Source: an uncultured Rickettsiales bacterium
Lineage (GTDB): Bacteria > Pseudomonadota > Alphaproteobacteria > Rickettsiales > UBA1997
NCBI GenBank assembly: GCA_944392625.1
Contig: CALXXG010000079.1
Location: 1-41,436, forward strand
Reading direction: 5' to 3'
DNA length: 41,436 nucleotides
The notes beneath the pieces were generated by a model, which did not search any database, was not told the DNA's origin, and worked only from the letters and a program-made list of their open reading frames with translations. A program made the translations under genes and the position numbers. This document shows, one piece after another, positions 1 through 9,083 of this stretch (its first letter is position 1; each line of letters starts with the position of its first letter).

Positions 1-127
1 TTCTGATTTGTCTTTGACTTCTTTTAGTCATGCAGTGTCTTTTATTAGCATTTTTAAATTTAATCTTTCCTGTTCCTGTTAGTTCAAATCTTTTTTTACA
101 AGAACTGTTTGTCTTCATTTTTGGCAT
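1..127 (-). CDS. rpmI: 50S ribosomal protein bL35 (5' part, cut by window edge)
   Basis: The minus strand reads from an ATG at 127 for 42 codons to the window edge and begins [14 protein letters not shown], followed by a TGTGKIK motif and a basic run. This is the bL35 signature (family about 65 residues), so roughly the first two thirds is present. bL35 is a small basic protein of the large ribosomal subunit. An AAGGTA ribosome-binding site lies just upstream. The gene diverges from alr. rplT normally follows and would lie outside the window to the left. Confidence 0.93.
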   Translation of the reverse strand, partial: MPKMKTNSSCKKRFELTGTGKIKFKNANKRHCMTKRSQRQIR

Positions 128-278
128 TTCTTTACCTTAATTATTATAATGTATTATTACTAATAGACTTATATAATAGATAAAATTTTTTATAAATCAA
201 TAAAAATAAGCTAAAATTTGGCTTGATTTTCATTTTAATTCTGCTAAATACTATATTGATAGTTTAAGGAGTATAAAA

Positions 279-1757
279 ATGAGAAAGTTAGATATTGAAA
301 TTAATTTGAATAATATTGTATATAATTTAGAAAAATTAAGAACTATTAGCGGCTGTGGGGATAATGTCATACCAACTGTAAAGGCTAACGCCTACAATAT
401 AGGTATATATTCTATAGTTGATAAACTTTTAACAATTAAAAATCCACAAAAAAAATATTTTGTATTTGATTTAAAAGAAGGTGTTGAATTAAAAAAATTT
501 TTTCCACAACTTGAAAGTATTTTTATATTAAGCGGTATTTTTAAAGGAGATGAAAAATATTTTAAAGAATTTAATCTAACTCCTGTTATAAATAGTTTTG
601 AACAACTAGAAATAGTAAATAAAGCAGATATAAAAGAAATTGTATTGCAATTCAATACAGGGATGAATAGATCTGGTATAAATTTAAATGAAATAGAAAA
701 AATAAAAACCTATATTGATAAAAATAATTTTAAAGTTTTAATGGTTATGAGTCATTTTTCTTGCGCTGATGAAAAAGATAATGAAGTCAATAATACGCAA
801 ATAGAAAACTTTAAAAAAATAATAAAATATTTCCCAGATAAAAATATATTAAAAAGTTTTCCAGCAAGCGATGCTATTATAAATTTTAATTTAGATAAAA
901 TTTCTAATTCCTGCAGACCGGGATTAGCTTTATACGGCTATTATGAAAGCTTAAAACCAGCTTATTCCATAAAATCCTATATAGAAACAGATGGGGTTAA
1001 TTTATATTTGCCAATAGGATTAGCCAATGGTTTTACAAGTAAATATGGCGATGGAAATTCTTACGTTTTATATAATGGCGTCAAGATATTTGTTAATTCA
1101 ATAGAAAAAAATAAAATCATACTTGATACAAATGATAAATCCCTGATAAACAAAGAAGTTGTTTTGCTTGGAGGATCAATTACATATCAAGATTTTGAAA
1201 AAATGTGCGGGACAACAATACGAGATATAGTAGCAAGACTTATGTCAAATACGGATATTAATTCAAAAGAATTCTTTACAAATATTGAAAGAAAAAGAAA
1301 TATTGATGATAATCTACCTTTTAGGGCTGAAATAAAAATTAAAGAGAATGAATTAAAGGCTTTTTATTCAACAATACTTGAAAAAAGAATTGTTGAAGAG
1401 GATGGTATTGCTGGATATAATGCAACAGAAAAAGTTAAAAAGGGTGATACTTTAGCAACATTTTTTGGCGGTTATATTGATGGTATTAGCAGAGATATAA
1501 GCAATAGACAATGCACAGTATTTGTTGAAAATAAATTTGGAAAACTCATAGAATGTGAAATATTTGCTAAAATCTCAATGGATCAAACAATAATAAAACT
1601 TCCCAAGAATGAGTTTGATAATATAGACATTGGTGCAAAAGTTATAATATTTGATGAAAATCATCCGGTTGAAAGATTTGAAAAGGCTACAAATCTAACT
1701 AAGGAAGAACTGTTCTTTATGGCTAATAAAAGCGCTAGAATTAAAAAGATTGACTAA
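279..1757 (+). CDS. alr: Alanine racemase with an extra C-terminal domain
   Basis: Interconverts L- and D-alanine with PLP, supplying D-Ala for peptidoglycan. The PLP-lysine motif TVKANAYN (K35), the NTGMNRSG segment (126-133) and the barrel-end motif CRPGLALYGY (212-221) identify the family. At 492 residues it is far longer than the usual 350-380. After the barrel there are two consecutive copies of the racemase C-terminal domain. The first (about 228-325) keeps the domain ending (VVLLGG...ITYQDFEKMCGTTIRDIVARL-like) but lacks the catalytic GYG/Tyr and MDQ motifs. The second (about 348-492) has GYNATEKV (Tyr380), GGYIDG and ISMDQT. A good AAGGAG precedes the ATG at 279. The gene stands alone, diverging from rpmI. 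The family call is firm; the duplication is my reading of motif order. Confidence 0.92.
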   Translation: MRKLDIEINLNNIVYNLEKLRTISGCGDNVIPTVKANAYNIGIYSIVDKLLTIKNPQKKYFVFDLKEGVELKKFFPQLESIFILSGIFKGDEKYFKEFNLTPVINSFEQLEIVNKADIKEIVLQFNTGMNRSGINLNEIEKIKTYIDKNNFKVLMVMSHFSCADEKDNEVNNTQIENFKKIIKYFPDKNILKSFPASDAIINFNLDKISNSCRPGLALYGYYESLKPAYSIKSYIETDGVNLYLPIGLANGFTSKYGDGNSYVLYNGVKIFVNSIEKNKIILDTNDKSLINKEVVLLGGSITYQDFEKMCGTTIRDIVARLMSNTDINSKEFFTNIERKRNIDDNLPFRAEIKIKENELKAFYSTILEKRIVEEDGIAGYNATEKVKKGDTLATFFGGYIDGISRDISNRQCTVFVENKFGKLIECEIFAKISMDQTIIKLPKNEFDNIDIGAKVIIFDENHPVERFEKATNLTKEELFFMANKSARIKKID

Positions 1758-1892
1758 CCATAAAAAATATGATATAATATAACGGTATTATTATATTAAC
1801 AAAATTAATAGTTATATTTATATATAATTATTAAAGGAGACTTATGATTTTAGTTAGTTTAGTGATTTTAACAAAGATAATTAGGAAAAAAT

Positions 1893-2831
1893 ATGCCAGG
1901 GAAGATTATAATAAGTGATTATGATGATACAATAGTTGATTATAGTGGGGATTATTTTGATATTGTTTTTACTGCTGTAATAGGTGAAGACGAATATGAA
2001 AAAATGAAAGAATTGACAAAAAAAGGAATAAATTGCGATTTTGTAAATGCATATATAAAAGAAAATAATTATAATAAAGAATGTATCAAAAAATTATGGG
2101 AAAATTTTAAAAAAACAAGTGTATATGAAGAATTAATATCAGCTAATAGCGAAAGAATTAATGGAATATTAGATAAAGGCAACGAAATTCCAGAAAATAA
2201 TGCTACAGAATATTATATGAATGAATTATTAATACCAATAGTTGCTGTGTATGATGTGCTAATTAAACAATGCAAGCCAAATGAAGCTTTTTTTTAATTA
2301 TATCAACAATCAAAAGAAAACGGAGATATTTTTTTAATAAATACGTTTAAAAGTCAAAAACTTATAGAAGCCGAACTAAAAGAATACGTTAATTTAAATA
2401 AAGAAAAATATAAGGCTTTTGAAGAATTAATAAATAAAAAACTTGTTTTAGGCACAACTGATAAAAGTTGTAAAGCTGATGATGACAGGATTAAAACCCT
2501 ATTAAGCAACCTTAATTTAAGCAAAGATAATACTTTAATTGTAATGGGTGATAGCTATACGGATTTAAAAAATTTTGAAGAAGCTTACAATTTAAATAAT
2601 AATTCACAGTTTCTATTTGTTCGCACAAGATTAGATAGACAAATAAAAGATTTTAACGAACAAATAAATTTTCTTAAGGAAAAAGCTGAAAATTTTAAAA
2701 GGGCTAAAAATAAATTAAACAAAGCTGTGAAAGAATTAAATGACGTTGAAAAGAAAAAAGAACAGTTTAAAGCAAATAATTTTAAATCTGGAGAGTATAA
2801 TGAATTAGCAAAAAGTATTTACATTTATTAG
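1893..2831 (+). pseudogene. HAD-superfamily hydrolase interrupted by an in-frame TAA
   Basis: One reading frame runs 1893-2831 (about 312 codons) except for a single TAA at 2295-2297. The first part has HAD motif I, SDYDDTIVDYS (DxDxT). After the stop come a strand ending FLINT (motif II Thr), DKSCK (candidate motif III Lys) and MGDSYTDLKN (motif IV), then a Lys/Glu-rich coiled coil. All catalytic blocks are therefore conserved across the stop, and the downstream frame stays open for 178 codons. The stop sits at the end of a T8 run, but adding or removing one T gives a stop within about 20 codons in either other frame. That favours a nonsense change over a frameshift. The ATG at 1893 has AGGA upstream. 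A stronger AAAGGAG precedes an ATG at 1844 that opens a 24-codon ORF overlapping this start. The 3' end overlaps the convergent transferase gene by 4 bases. Substrate unknown. Confidence 0.72.
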
Positions 2832-4489
2832 AATCTTCTCTGTATATTTTTTGCCTTATCAAAGTCAATTATTTCATAATTGACTTTTTTATTCTCTAAA
2901 TCTTTTATAACTTTAATATAGCCATACCTCGCCATTGTATCATTTCCATTAATATAAAATACATTATCTGGAGTGTTTGGATTTGTTATTGTATAGCCCA
3001 TGATTTTTGCAATTAACAGTCCAAGTTCATGATGGGTTGGTCTGAAAGTTTCTTTTAAGTTATTTTTTATTTCATTATTTTCAGTATATAGCATTATAGG
3101 CACATCACCACCTTCTGGGACTAAAGTTATATGCCCGAAAAGTCCATTTTGTCCTGTTAATTCATTGTGATCTGAGGTTATAAATAAATATAAAGGGATT
3201 TTTGAATTAGCTTTAAAATATTCAATTATTTGGTTTAAAATAAAATCATTGTATAGCATTGCATTATCATAGCTATTGTCAAACCTACTAAATTCTTTTT
3301 TTCTATGGGAATAATTTTTTTCATATGGTGAATGCAAATTTCTTTGATGCAAAACTATAAAATTTTTATCCGTTAATTTCTGTTGTTTTAATATTTGCAG
3401 CAACGCTTCATCTTTATTTTTTTCAAATAAACCCCTTTCATCCTCAAGAGTTATAAAGACATCTATATATTGTCTTCCTAAATTATTCATCAATCCACTG
3501 CTTTGGGCAGAAATAAAAATCGTTCTAAATCCTTGTTCTTTTGCTAATTTAAATAGATTTAACTGTGCTTCGGCCTGCATTCTATAATTTTTCGGCTCTC
3601 TCTGTAAATTGAAAAATGTTGGTATTGACTGTTGTGTTGATACTGCAGTAGATATGCCTTTTTTATAAACAAAATTTTTATCTTTTTTTGAGAGTTCCAA
3701 TAAATTTGGTGTTGTGTTTTTATTATAGCCATACAAACTTTGATTGTAATAGTTAAAACTTTCGCCGTATATTAAAACTAAATTCATTTTATCATTTATT
3801 GGTTTTTCTTTTTTTACTTCATAATCTTTAAATACATGTTCCTCATTATTGTCAATTGTAGATGGCAATATATTGAATAAATAGGCGGAATACATCCTTA
3901 AACCATTATATAACGATGGGTATTGTGGATTTGGAGATAGTTTTGCAATACTTACCTCTCTTATTGCCCTTAATGGCAATAGAGATAAAAATACAAAAAA
4001 TAAAATCCAAGCAAATTTAAATGAAAATAACTTTTCATGATATTTTTTTATTAAGAATATCATGATTCCATAAGGTATCAATACAGATAAAAACGCATAG
4101 TATACTTTGCCAATTGATCCAAAACCAGTTTCACTTATTTCACCAATTTCTTTAAATATTAATGGGATTATTGTTGGTTGTAAATAAGTTCCAAAATATG
4201 ATAAATATATTAATTGAGTTAGTTCAATAAAACCAATTATGGATAATATTGAATATATTAATTTTTTATTACGAATAAATAGAATTAAAATTGAAAGTAT
4301 TAAAGCTAAAGAATAATACTTAAGTGAGAAATGGACTTTATTAATACTATTAAAAAGTTTAAAAATATAATCGTCTGCTATAAAAAGAATTGAAAATATA
4401 AATATAAATAAACACTGAAGTAATATTTTTTGCAGTATTTCTTTATAATTTTTTTGTTGTAGAATGTGTTTTAATTTTTTAAATAGCAT
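2828..4489 (-). CDS. Sulfatase-fold phosphoethanolamine transferase (EptA/CptA-like), inner membrane
   Basis: A 553-residue protein with about five hydrophobic segments in the first 190 residues, followed by a periplasmic alkaline-phosphatase/sulfatase-type domain. Motifs are LIYGESFN and LYGYNKNTTPNL (about 240-260), STAVSTQQSIPTFF (nucleophile region), NLHSPYEKNY and SDHNELTGQNG (metal-binding DH). This arrangement matches enzymes that move phosphoethanolamine from phosphatidylethanolamine to lipid A or core sugars, which often alters antimicrobial-peptide sensitivity. The exact acceptor cannot be read from sequence; phosphoglycerol transferase is the alternative. It lies 47 bases downstream of rubrerythrin, past a strong terminator, so it is probably transcribed separately. 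Confidence 0.82.
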   Translation of the reverse strand: MLFKKLKHILQQKNYKEILQKILLQCLFIFIFSILFIADDYIFKLFNSINKVHFSLKYYSLALILSILILFIRNKKLIYSILSIIGFIELTQLIYLSYFGTYLQPTIIPLIFKEIGEISETGFGSIGKVYYAFLSVLIPYGIMIFLIKKYHEKLFSFKFAWILFFVFLSLLPLRAIREVSIAKLSPNPQYPSLYNGLRMYSAYLFNILPSTIDNNEEHVFKDYEVKKEKPINDKMNLVLIYGESFNYYNQSLYGYNKNTTPNLLELSKKDKNFVYKKGISTAVSTQQSIPTFFNLQREPKNYRMQAEAQLNLFKLAKEQGFRTIFISAQSSGLMNNLGRQYIDVFITLEDERGLFEKNKDEALLQILKQQKLTDKNFIVLHQRNLHSPYEKNYSHRKKEFSRFDNSYDNAMLYNDFILNQIIEYFKANSKIPLYLFITSDHNELTGQNGLFGHITLVPEGGDVPIMLYTENNEIKNNLKETFRPTHHELGLLIAKIMGYTITNPNTPDNVFYINGNDTMARYGYIKVIKDLENKKVNYEIIDFDKAKNIQRRF

Positions 4490-4500
4490 TATTATAGATA

Positions 4501-4529
4501 GAAAAAGGAGGGGGCTCCCCCTCCAAAAA
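4501..4529 (-). terminator. Rho-independent terminator after rubrerythrin
   Basis: The 18-base perfect palindrome at 4507-4524 (GGAGGGGG/CCCCCTCC) is followed on the minus strand by a T run. It lies 8 bases past the rubrerythrin stop and is one of the most GC-rich hairpins in the window. A-rich and T-rich flanks on both sides allow it to work in both directions. Confidence 0.85.
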
Positions 4530-4536
4530 TTTAATA

Positions 4537-5118
4537 TTAAAATAATACATCGCTAACTTCAATAAAATACCCCTGTGGATGTCCGCATGCAGGACAAACT
4601 TTTGGAGCGGTTTTTGAAGTGATATGAAAACCACAATTTGTGCATTTCCAAACAACTAGATCATTTTTCTTTAATAACTCTTGAGTTTCAACTTCATTTA
4701 AAAGTTTCTTAAATCTTTCTTCGTGGTAAACTTCTGCTTTAGCAATATTTTCCATAGCAGCTGCGATTTCAGGAAAGCCTTCTTCTTTTGCAATTTTTGC
4801 AAATTCTGGATACATAACAGAATTTTCTTCATGTTCACCATTCATAGCTTCCATTAAATTTTCTGCAGTAGTGCCAATTCTTCCTGCTGGATATGTAGCT
4901 GTAATTTCCAATTCACCACCTTCTTCTAAAAACTTAAAAAGTCTTTTAGCGTGAGCTGACTCATGATTTGCTGTTTCTTCAAATACTGCAGCAATTGCTT
5001 CATAACCTTCTTTTTTTGCTGTTGATGCAAAAAATGTGTATCTATTTCTTGCTTGTGACTCACCAGCAAAAGCTTTTAACAAATTTTCTCTAGTTTTTGT
5101 ACCAATTAATGATACCAT
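4537..5118 (-). CDS. Rubrerythrin
   Basis: A 193-residue non-haem iron protein that reduces hydrogen peroxide in the cytoplasm, typical of anaerobes and microaerophiles. The N-terminal four-helix ferritin-like domain carries the diiron ligands (GESQARNRY around E20, ETANHESAH around 48-56, ENIAKAEVYHEE around 122-133). The C-terminal rubredoxin-like domain (about 157-185) has CTNC and CPAC iron-ligating pairs. Length is normal for the family. The ATG at 5118 has a GAGGT ribosome-binding site. A near-consensus promoter lies upstream and a strong terminator downstream, so this is a single-gene unit. Confidence 0.95.
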   Translation of the reverse strand: MVSLIGTKTRENLLKAFAGESQARNRYTFFASTAKKEGYEAIAAVFEETANHESAHAKRLFKFLEEGGELEITATYPAGRIGTTAENLMEAMNGEHEENSVMYPEFAKIAKEEGFPEIAAAMENIAKAEVYHEERFKKLLNEVETQELLKKNDLVVWKCTNCGFHITSKTAPKVCPACGHPQGYFIEVSDVLF

Positions 5119-5154
5119 ATGTACCTCTTTTTCATTATTACTAATTAAGTTTTA

Positions 5155-5182
5155 ACTATATATAGTATTTAATTAAAGTCAA
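5155..5182 (-). promoter_or_regulatory. Rubrerythrin promoter
   Basis: On the minus strand, TTGACT (5182-5177) and TATAGT (5160-5155) are separated by 16 bases. Transcription would start about 30 bases before the rubrerythrin start codon. No separate operator is evident. Confidence 0.6.
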
Positions 5183-5333
5183 GTTTTATTAAATATATTT
5201 TTTATTATATAATATCAAATAAAGCAAAAATATAAAAAACAATCTAATATTTTATTGTTTTTTCTTGCATTTTTTATTTAAAATAGCAATACTTAAAAAT
5301 GATGTATTTGATAATAAATAATTATATTTAATA

Positions 5334-6830
5334 ATGGAAAATATTTTAGATTATGTTAAAGTCTCAGAAACTGCAGATGAGCAGAAGTTGACTAAATTAA
5401 AAGCACTAAAGGATGCTGGTATTAACCCTTACCCACACAACTATAAAAAAGACATTAGCTCTAAACAATTAAAAGAAACCTATGATTATTTGCAGGCTGG
5501 TGAAAAATTAGAAGATAAAGTTTATAAAGTTGCAGGTAGATTAATGCTTAGAAGAGACATGGGAAAAGCTATGTTTCTTGATATTCACGATGAAAATGGA
5601 AAAATTCAAATATACCTATCAAAACCTGAACTAAGTGAAGACGATCAAAAATTATTACCTTTATTGGATATTGGCGATTTTATAGGTATAGAAGGTTTTG
5701 TTTTTAGAACTCATAAGGGCGAATTAAGTATACATTGTAAAAATATTAAACTACTTTCAAAGTCTATAGCAAATTTACCGGAAAAATTTCATGGATTAGC
5801 CGATCAAGAATTAAAATATAGACAAAGATTTATTGATTTGGCTATGGATCCAGAAGTCAGGGAAGAATTTAAGAAGAGAAGCATGATAATAACTACCATC
5901 AGAAAATTCTTAGATGATAGAGGATTTATAGAGGTTGAAACTCCAATTCTTCAACCTATATATGGTGGTGCTAGTGCCGAACCATTCACAACTCATCACA
6001 ATTCGCTTGATATGACATTATATTTAAGAATAAGCGTTGAAACATATCTAAAAAGATTAATTGTTGGTGGTTTTGAAAAGGTTTACGAGATAGGAAGAAA
6101 TTTTAGAAATGAAGGCATGGACACAACCCATAATCCTGAATTTACCATGATTGAATGGTATGAATCCTATAGTGATTATAATGATCAAATGAGAAACGTT
6201 GAAGAATTGTTGGAAACTATAGTTAAAAAATTAAATAATGGTTCAACAATTGTAAAATATAAAGATATGGAAGTTGATTTTAAAGCTCCTTTCAAAAGAT
6301 TGAGTGTATATGATGGATTAAGAGAATATGCAAAAATAGATCCAGAAACAATTTCTAAAAACGAATTAATAAAAGAAATTAGAAAATATACACCGGATGT
6401 TGAAGAGAAAAAATCAAAAGGAGAATTATTATTGCAATTGTTTGAAGAAACATGCGAACAACATTTAGTTCAACCAACATTTGTAGTTGACTATCCAAAG
6501 GAGTCTTCACCATTAACTAAGATTCATAGAAAAAATAGCGAATTAGTTGAAAGATTTGAACTTTTTGCTGGCTGTGTTGAATTAGCTAACTCATACTCAG
6601 AGTTAAACGATCCAATTGATCAATACATGAGATTAAAACAGCAGGAACAAAATAGAGGTTTTGATGCCGAAGCTATGCCTATGGATGAAAATTTTGTTCA
6701 TGCACTTGAAATTGGCATGCCTCCATTGGGTGGTGTTGGCATAGGTGTTGACAGATTAGTTATGTTTATGACTTCAACTCCTAACATAAAGGATGTTCTT
6801 CTATTCCCAACACTTAAAAACAAAAACTAA
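5334..6830 (+). CDS. lysS: Lysyl-tRNA synthetase, class II
   Basis: Charges tRNA-Lys with lysine. The 498-residue length and domain order are those of bacterial class II LysRS. There is an OB-fold anticodon-binding domain (about 60-150; VAGRLMLRRDMGKAMFLDIHD-like), motif 2 (YEIGRNFRNEGMDTTHNPEF) and motif 3 (GGVGIGVDRLVMF near the C terminus). The ATG at 5334 has no recognisable Shine-Dalgarno sequence; the upstream 50 bases are almost pure A/T. It is monocistronic, followed by a long weak hairpin. tRNA-Lys(TTT), its substrate, is encoded at 12.5 kb. Confidence 0.97.
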   Translation: MENILDYVKVSETADEQKLTKLKALKDAGINPYPHNYKKDISSKQLKETYDYLQAGEKLEDKVYKVAGRLMLRRDMGKAMFLDIHDENGKIQIYLSKPELSEDDQKLLPLLDIGDFIGIEGFVFRTHKGELSIHCKNIKLLSKSIANLPEKFHGLADQELKYRQRFIDLAMDPEVREEFKKRSMIITTIRKFLDDRGFIEVETPILQPIYGGASAEPFTTHHNSLDMTLYLRISVETYLKRLIVGGFEKVYEIGRNFRNEGMDTTHNPEFTMIEWYESYSDYNDQMRNVEELLETIVKKLNNGSTIVKYKDMEVDFKAPFKRLSVYDGLREYAKIDPETISKNELIKEIRKYTPDVEEKKSKGELLLQLFEETCEQHLVQPTFVVDYPKESSPLTKIHRKNSELVERFELFAGCVELANSYSELNDPIDQYMRLKQQEQNRGFDAEAMPMDENFVHALEIGMPPLGGVGIGVDRLVMFMTSTPNIKDVLLFPTLKNKN

Positions 6831-6835
6831 TTATC

Positions 6836-6888
6836 TATAAATAGAAATCATTATACTTCTACAATAAGTATTAAGATTTCTATTTATA
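6836..6888 (+). terminator. Long hairpin after lysS
   Basis: Perfect 14-base arms (6836-6849 and 6875-6888, TATAAATAGAAATC and its complement) begin 6 bases after the lysS stop. Inner complementary segments extend the stem. There is no proper T tract, so intrinsic termination is uncertain; it could act as a 3' end-protecting stem. Confidence 0.45.
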
Positions 6889-7008
6889 CCAATACTAATA
6901 TTTCAAATTATTTAAGCTAGAAGAATATCATTATATATTATAAAATTTCTTGACTTATTCTTTATACTAAAATTAAATTAATACTATAATATAAACCTAT
7001 GATAAGTA

Positions 7009-8127
7009 ATGAGAATTGAATATTTTTTAAATAACGATGGTGTTTTAAACATTAAATTAGAAGGCAATTATTTATCATACTCTGATATTAAAGAACAAAG
7101 CAGCTTATTTAAAATAATAAGTTCAAAAAAGATAAAAGAAATTGATGTAGATAGTAAAAAACTTGAAAAATGGAATTCTACACTTGTAGTTGTATTTTAC
7201 GAGATTGTTAAAATAACAAATCAAAAAAATATAAAAATTAATCTTGATACTTTACCCGAAGGTTTTCAGAGACTTTTAAAACTGGCTTTTTCTTCAGATA
7301 GAAAAATGAAAAAACAAGATAAAAAAACGAAAGTTGCTTTTGTAGAAAAAGTTGGAGATTTTACTGTTAGCATTTATACATCGTTCATGGCAGGCTTTAA
7401 ATTTTTTATACAATTAATTAAATCATGCATGAGATTTTTAACTGGAACAGCCACAATGAGAGGTGTTGATTTTATGTTTGCACTTGAAAATTGTGGATAT
7501 AAAGCATTGCCAATTGTATCTTTAATAAGCTTCATGGTTGGACTAATTTTAGCTTTTGTTGGTGCCATTCAGTTAAAAGCTTTTGGTGCACAAATATATG
7601 TTGCTAGCCTTGTTGCTATAGGTATGGTTAGAATTATGGGTCCTGCTATGGCTGGTATTATAATGGCTGGTAGAACTGGTGCTTCCTATGCTGCTACAAT
7701 TGGAACAATGCAGGTTAATGAAGAAATAAATGCTTTAAAAACTATGGGCATTCCAATTATGGATTTTTTAACATTGCCACGATTTTTAGCTTTGACCTTA
7801 ATGATGCCAATCTTAAGCATGTTTGCTGATATATTTGGAATAATTGGTGGTGCTAGCGTTGGAATTACAATGTTGGGTATACCATTGCAAGAATATTGGA
7901 AATTATCAATGGATGCTTTAAGTATGAAAAATTTTTTAATAGGCATTTTCCATGGATACGTATATGGATGGGTAATATCATTATGTGGATGTTATTATGG
8001 CATATATTGTGGAAAAGATGCTGATAGCGTAGGAAAAGCTACAACAATGGCGGTTGTCGCTTCAATAGTATGGATAGTAATAGCAACAGGTATTATTACA
8101 TTTATTTGTCAGATATTTGGTTTATAA
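7009..8127 (+). CDS. mlaE: MlaE-family ABC transporter permease with N-terminal STAS domain
   Basis: Inner-membrane permease for phospholipid or lipid trafficking between membranes (Mla/MCE systems). Residues 1-110 form a STAS-like soluble domain with no signal peptide. Residues about 120-372 are the MlaE fold, with MRGVDFMFALENCGY, IMGPAMAGIIMAGRTGASYAATIGTM-type sequence, INALKTMGI and several membrane segments. STAS-MlaE fusion is common in alphaproteobacteria, where an MlaF ATPase and an MCE-domain MlaD usually follow. Neither is adjacent here, since the next 500 bases are a pseudogene. The ATG at 7009 lacks a clear Shine-Dalgarno sequence. The symbol is a family name, not proof of orthology. 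Confidence 0.9.
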   Translation: MRIEYFLNNDGVLNIKLEGNYLSYSDIKEQSSLFKIISSKKIKEIDVDSKKLEKWNSTLVVVFYEIVKITNQKNIKINLDTLPEGFQRLLKLAFSSDRKMKKQDKKTKVAFVEKVGDFTVSIYTSFMAGFKFFIQLIKSCMRFLTGTATMRGVDFMFALENCGYKALPIVSLISFMVGLILAFVGAIQLKAFGAQIYVASLVAIGMVRIMGPAMAGIIMAGRTGASYAATIGTMQVNEEINALKTMGIPIMDFLTLPRFLALTLMMPILSMFADIFGIIGGASVGITMLGIPLQEYWKLSMDALSMKNFLIGIFHGYVYGWVISLCGCYYGIYCGKDADSVGKATTMAVVASIVWIVIATGIITFICQIFGL

Positions 8128-8192
8128 ATAATAATATATTGTTTTTTAAAAATATTCATAATATTAATAATTATTAATTAAATATATAATTA

Positions 8193-8753
8193 ATGGAACA
8201 AAAAATAAATTTATAGCGAATAGCTTAGAATTTAGTAGTGGAGAGGAGATAAATAATTATTTAATAAAAAATAATCTGAAACGCTTAACACAAATAATGA
8301 TGACAAAAAATTAAAAGATTGCGAACTTACGGAAATAAGATTACCATTTGATATTATGGATGGTAAAGGTATTAAATCTTTTAAAATTAGTGGAAATAAG
8401 AATGAAAAACCTTTAGTAATTTTTGTAGACTCAAAAACTGGTAAATATATGATACCAGAGGATTTTTCAAAAGACAAAGCGGAAAAATAGCAAAACAACT
8501 TAAATTAAATGGCAAACCAATAGAATATGCGGGGCAGATAAAAGGATATAAAAGTGAAGATTTTTTGAATATGACCAAAAATGAACTTAGAAATTTTACA
8601 AAATCTATATTTCAAGATAATATTAAAAATAATGGTCTTGAAAAATTATCAACAGCAAATACATCAAATATTATAGACAAACCGATAGGAAATAAACAAG
8701 ATTTTGTCCAGCAGCAAAAACATTCTAATAAGCAAAATGGCTTATTAATATAA
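8193..8753 (+). pseudogene. Decayed gene of unknown function with about three frameshifts
   Basis: Three overlapping open stretches in different frames join into one plausible protein. An ATG at 8193 starts MEQK, then a shift in the A6 run near 8200-8205 leads to IANSLEFSSGEEINNYLIKNN. A second frame (about 8285-8490) reads CELTEIRLPFDIMDGKGI and VIFVDSKTGKYMIPEDFSKD. A third (about 8487-8753) reads GKIAKQLKLNGKPIEYAG through KQNGLLI and a TAA. Shifts lie near A/T homopolymers. Combined length is about 185 residues. I do not recognise the family. It follows mlaE by 65 bases in the same direction. Confidence 0.55.
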
Positions 8754-9083
8754 TTATTTAATAATAAAAAGACAAAATAAAAATTTAAACCTATTTCACT
8801 ATGGTTTGAACATATTTTAATAATATACAAAATTGACATATAAAAGCTATAATTGATATTGAACATTGGAAATTCGTTTTATAAAATACGGTTTGTAAAT
8901 AATAAATACACAATACAAAATAATATTTTGTTATATTTATACCATTATTATATTTTTTATTATTGTAAAAGTTGATAAGATATATTATAAATTATAACGC
9001 TAATATTTATATAAATTTTTCTTGAAAAAAATAAACTTAATGTTAAACTCAAAACATTATTAATTTTTATAAAATAAGAAAAT
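8754..9083. other. AT-rich intergenic stretch
   Basis: No open frame of note on either strand. It holds TTGACA at about 8834 and, nearer the next gene, TTGAAA (9022-9027) with TAAACT 16 bases on, a possible promoter for the DsbA-like gene. Otherwise low-complexity A/T sequence. Confidence 0.4.

Noticed and set aside
2288-2297. Frameshift by slippage on the T8 run in the HAD gene
   Set aside because: Reading one T more or fewer meets a stop within about 20 codons, whereas the original frame past the TAA stays open and contains HAD motifs II-IV.
2295-2297. Reassigned TAA codon (alternative genetic code)
   Set aside because: TAA is the natural end of most genes in the window, including rpmG, recJ and cyuA, so it is a stop here.
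8612-8866. 84-codon minus-strand ORF
   Set aside because: Antisense to the last, clearly coding-like segment of the pseudogene; no independent support.
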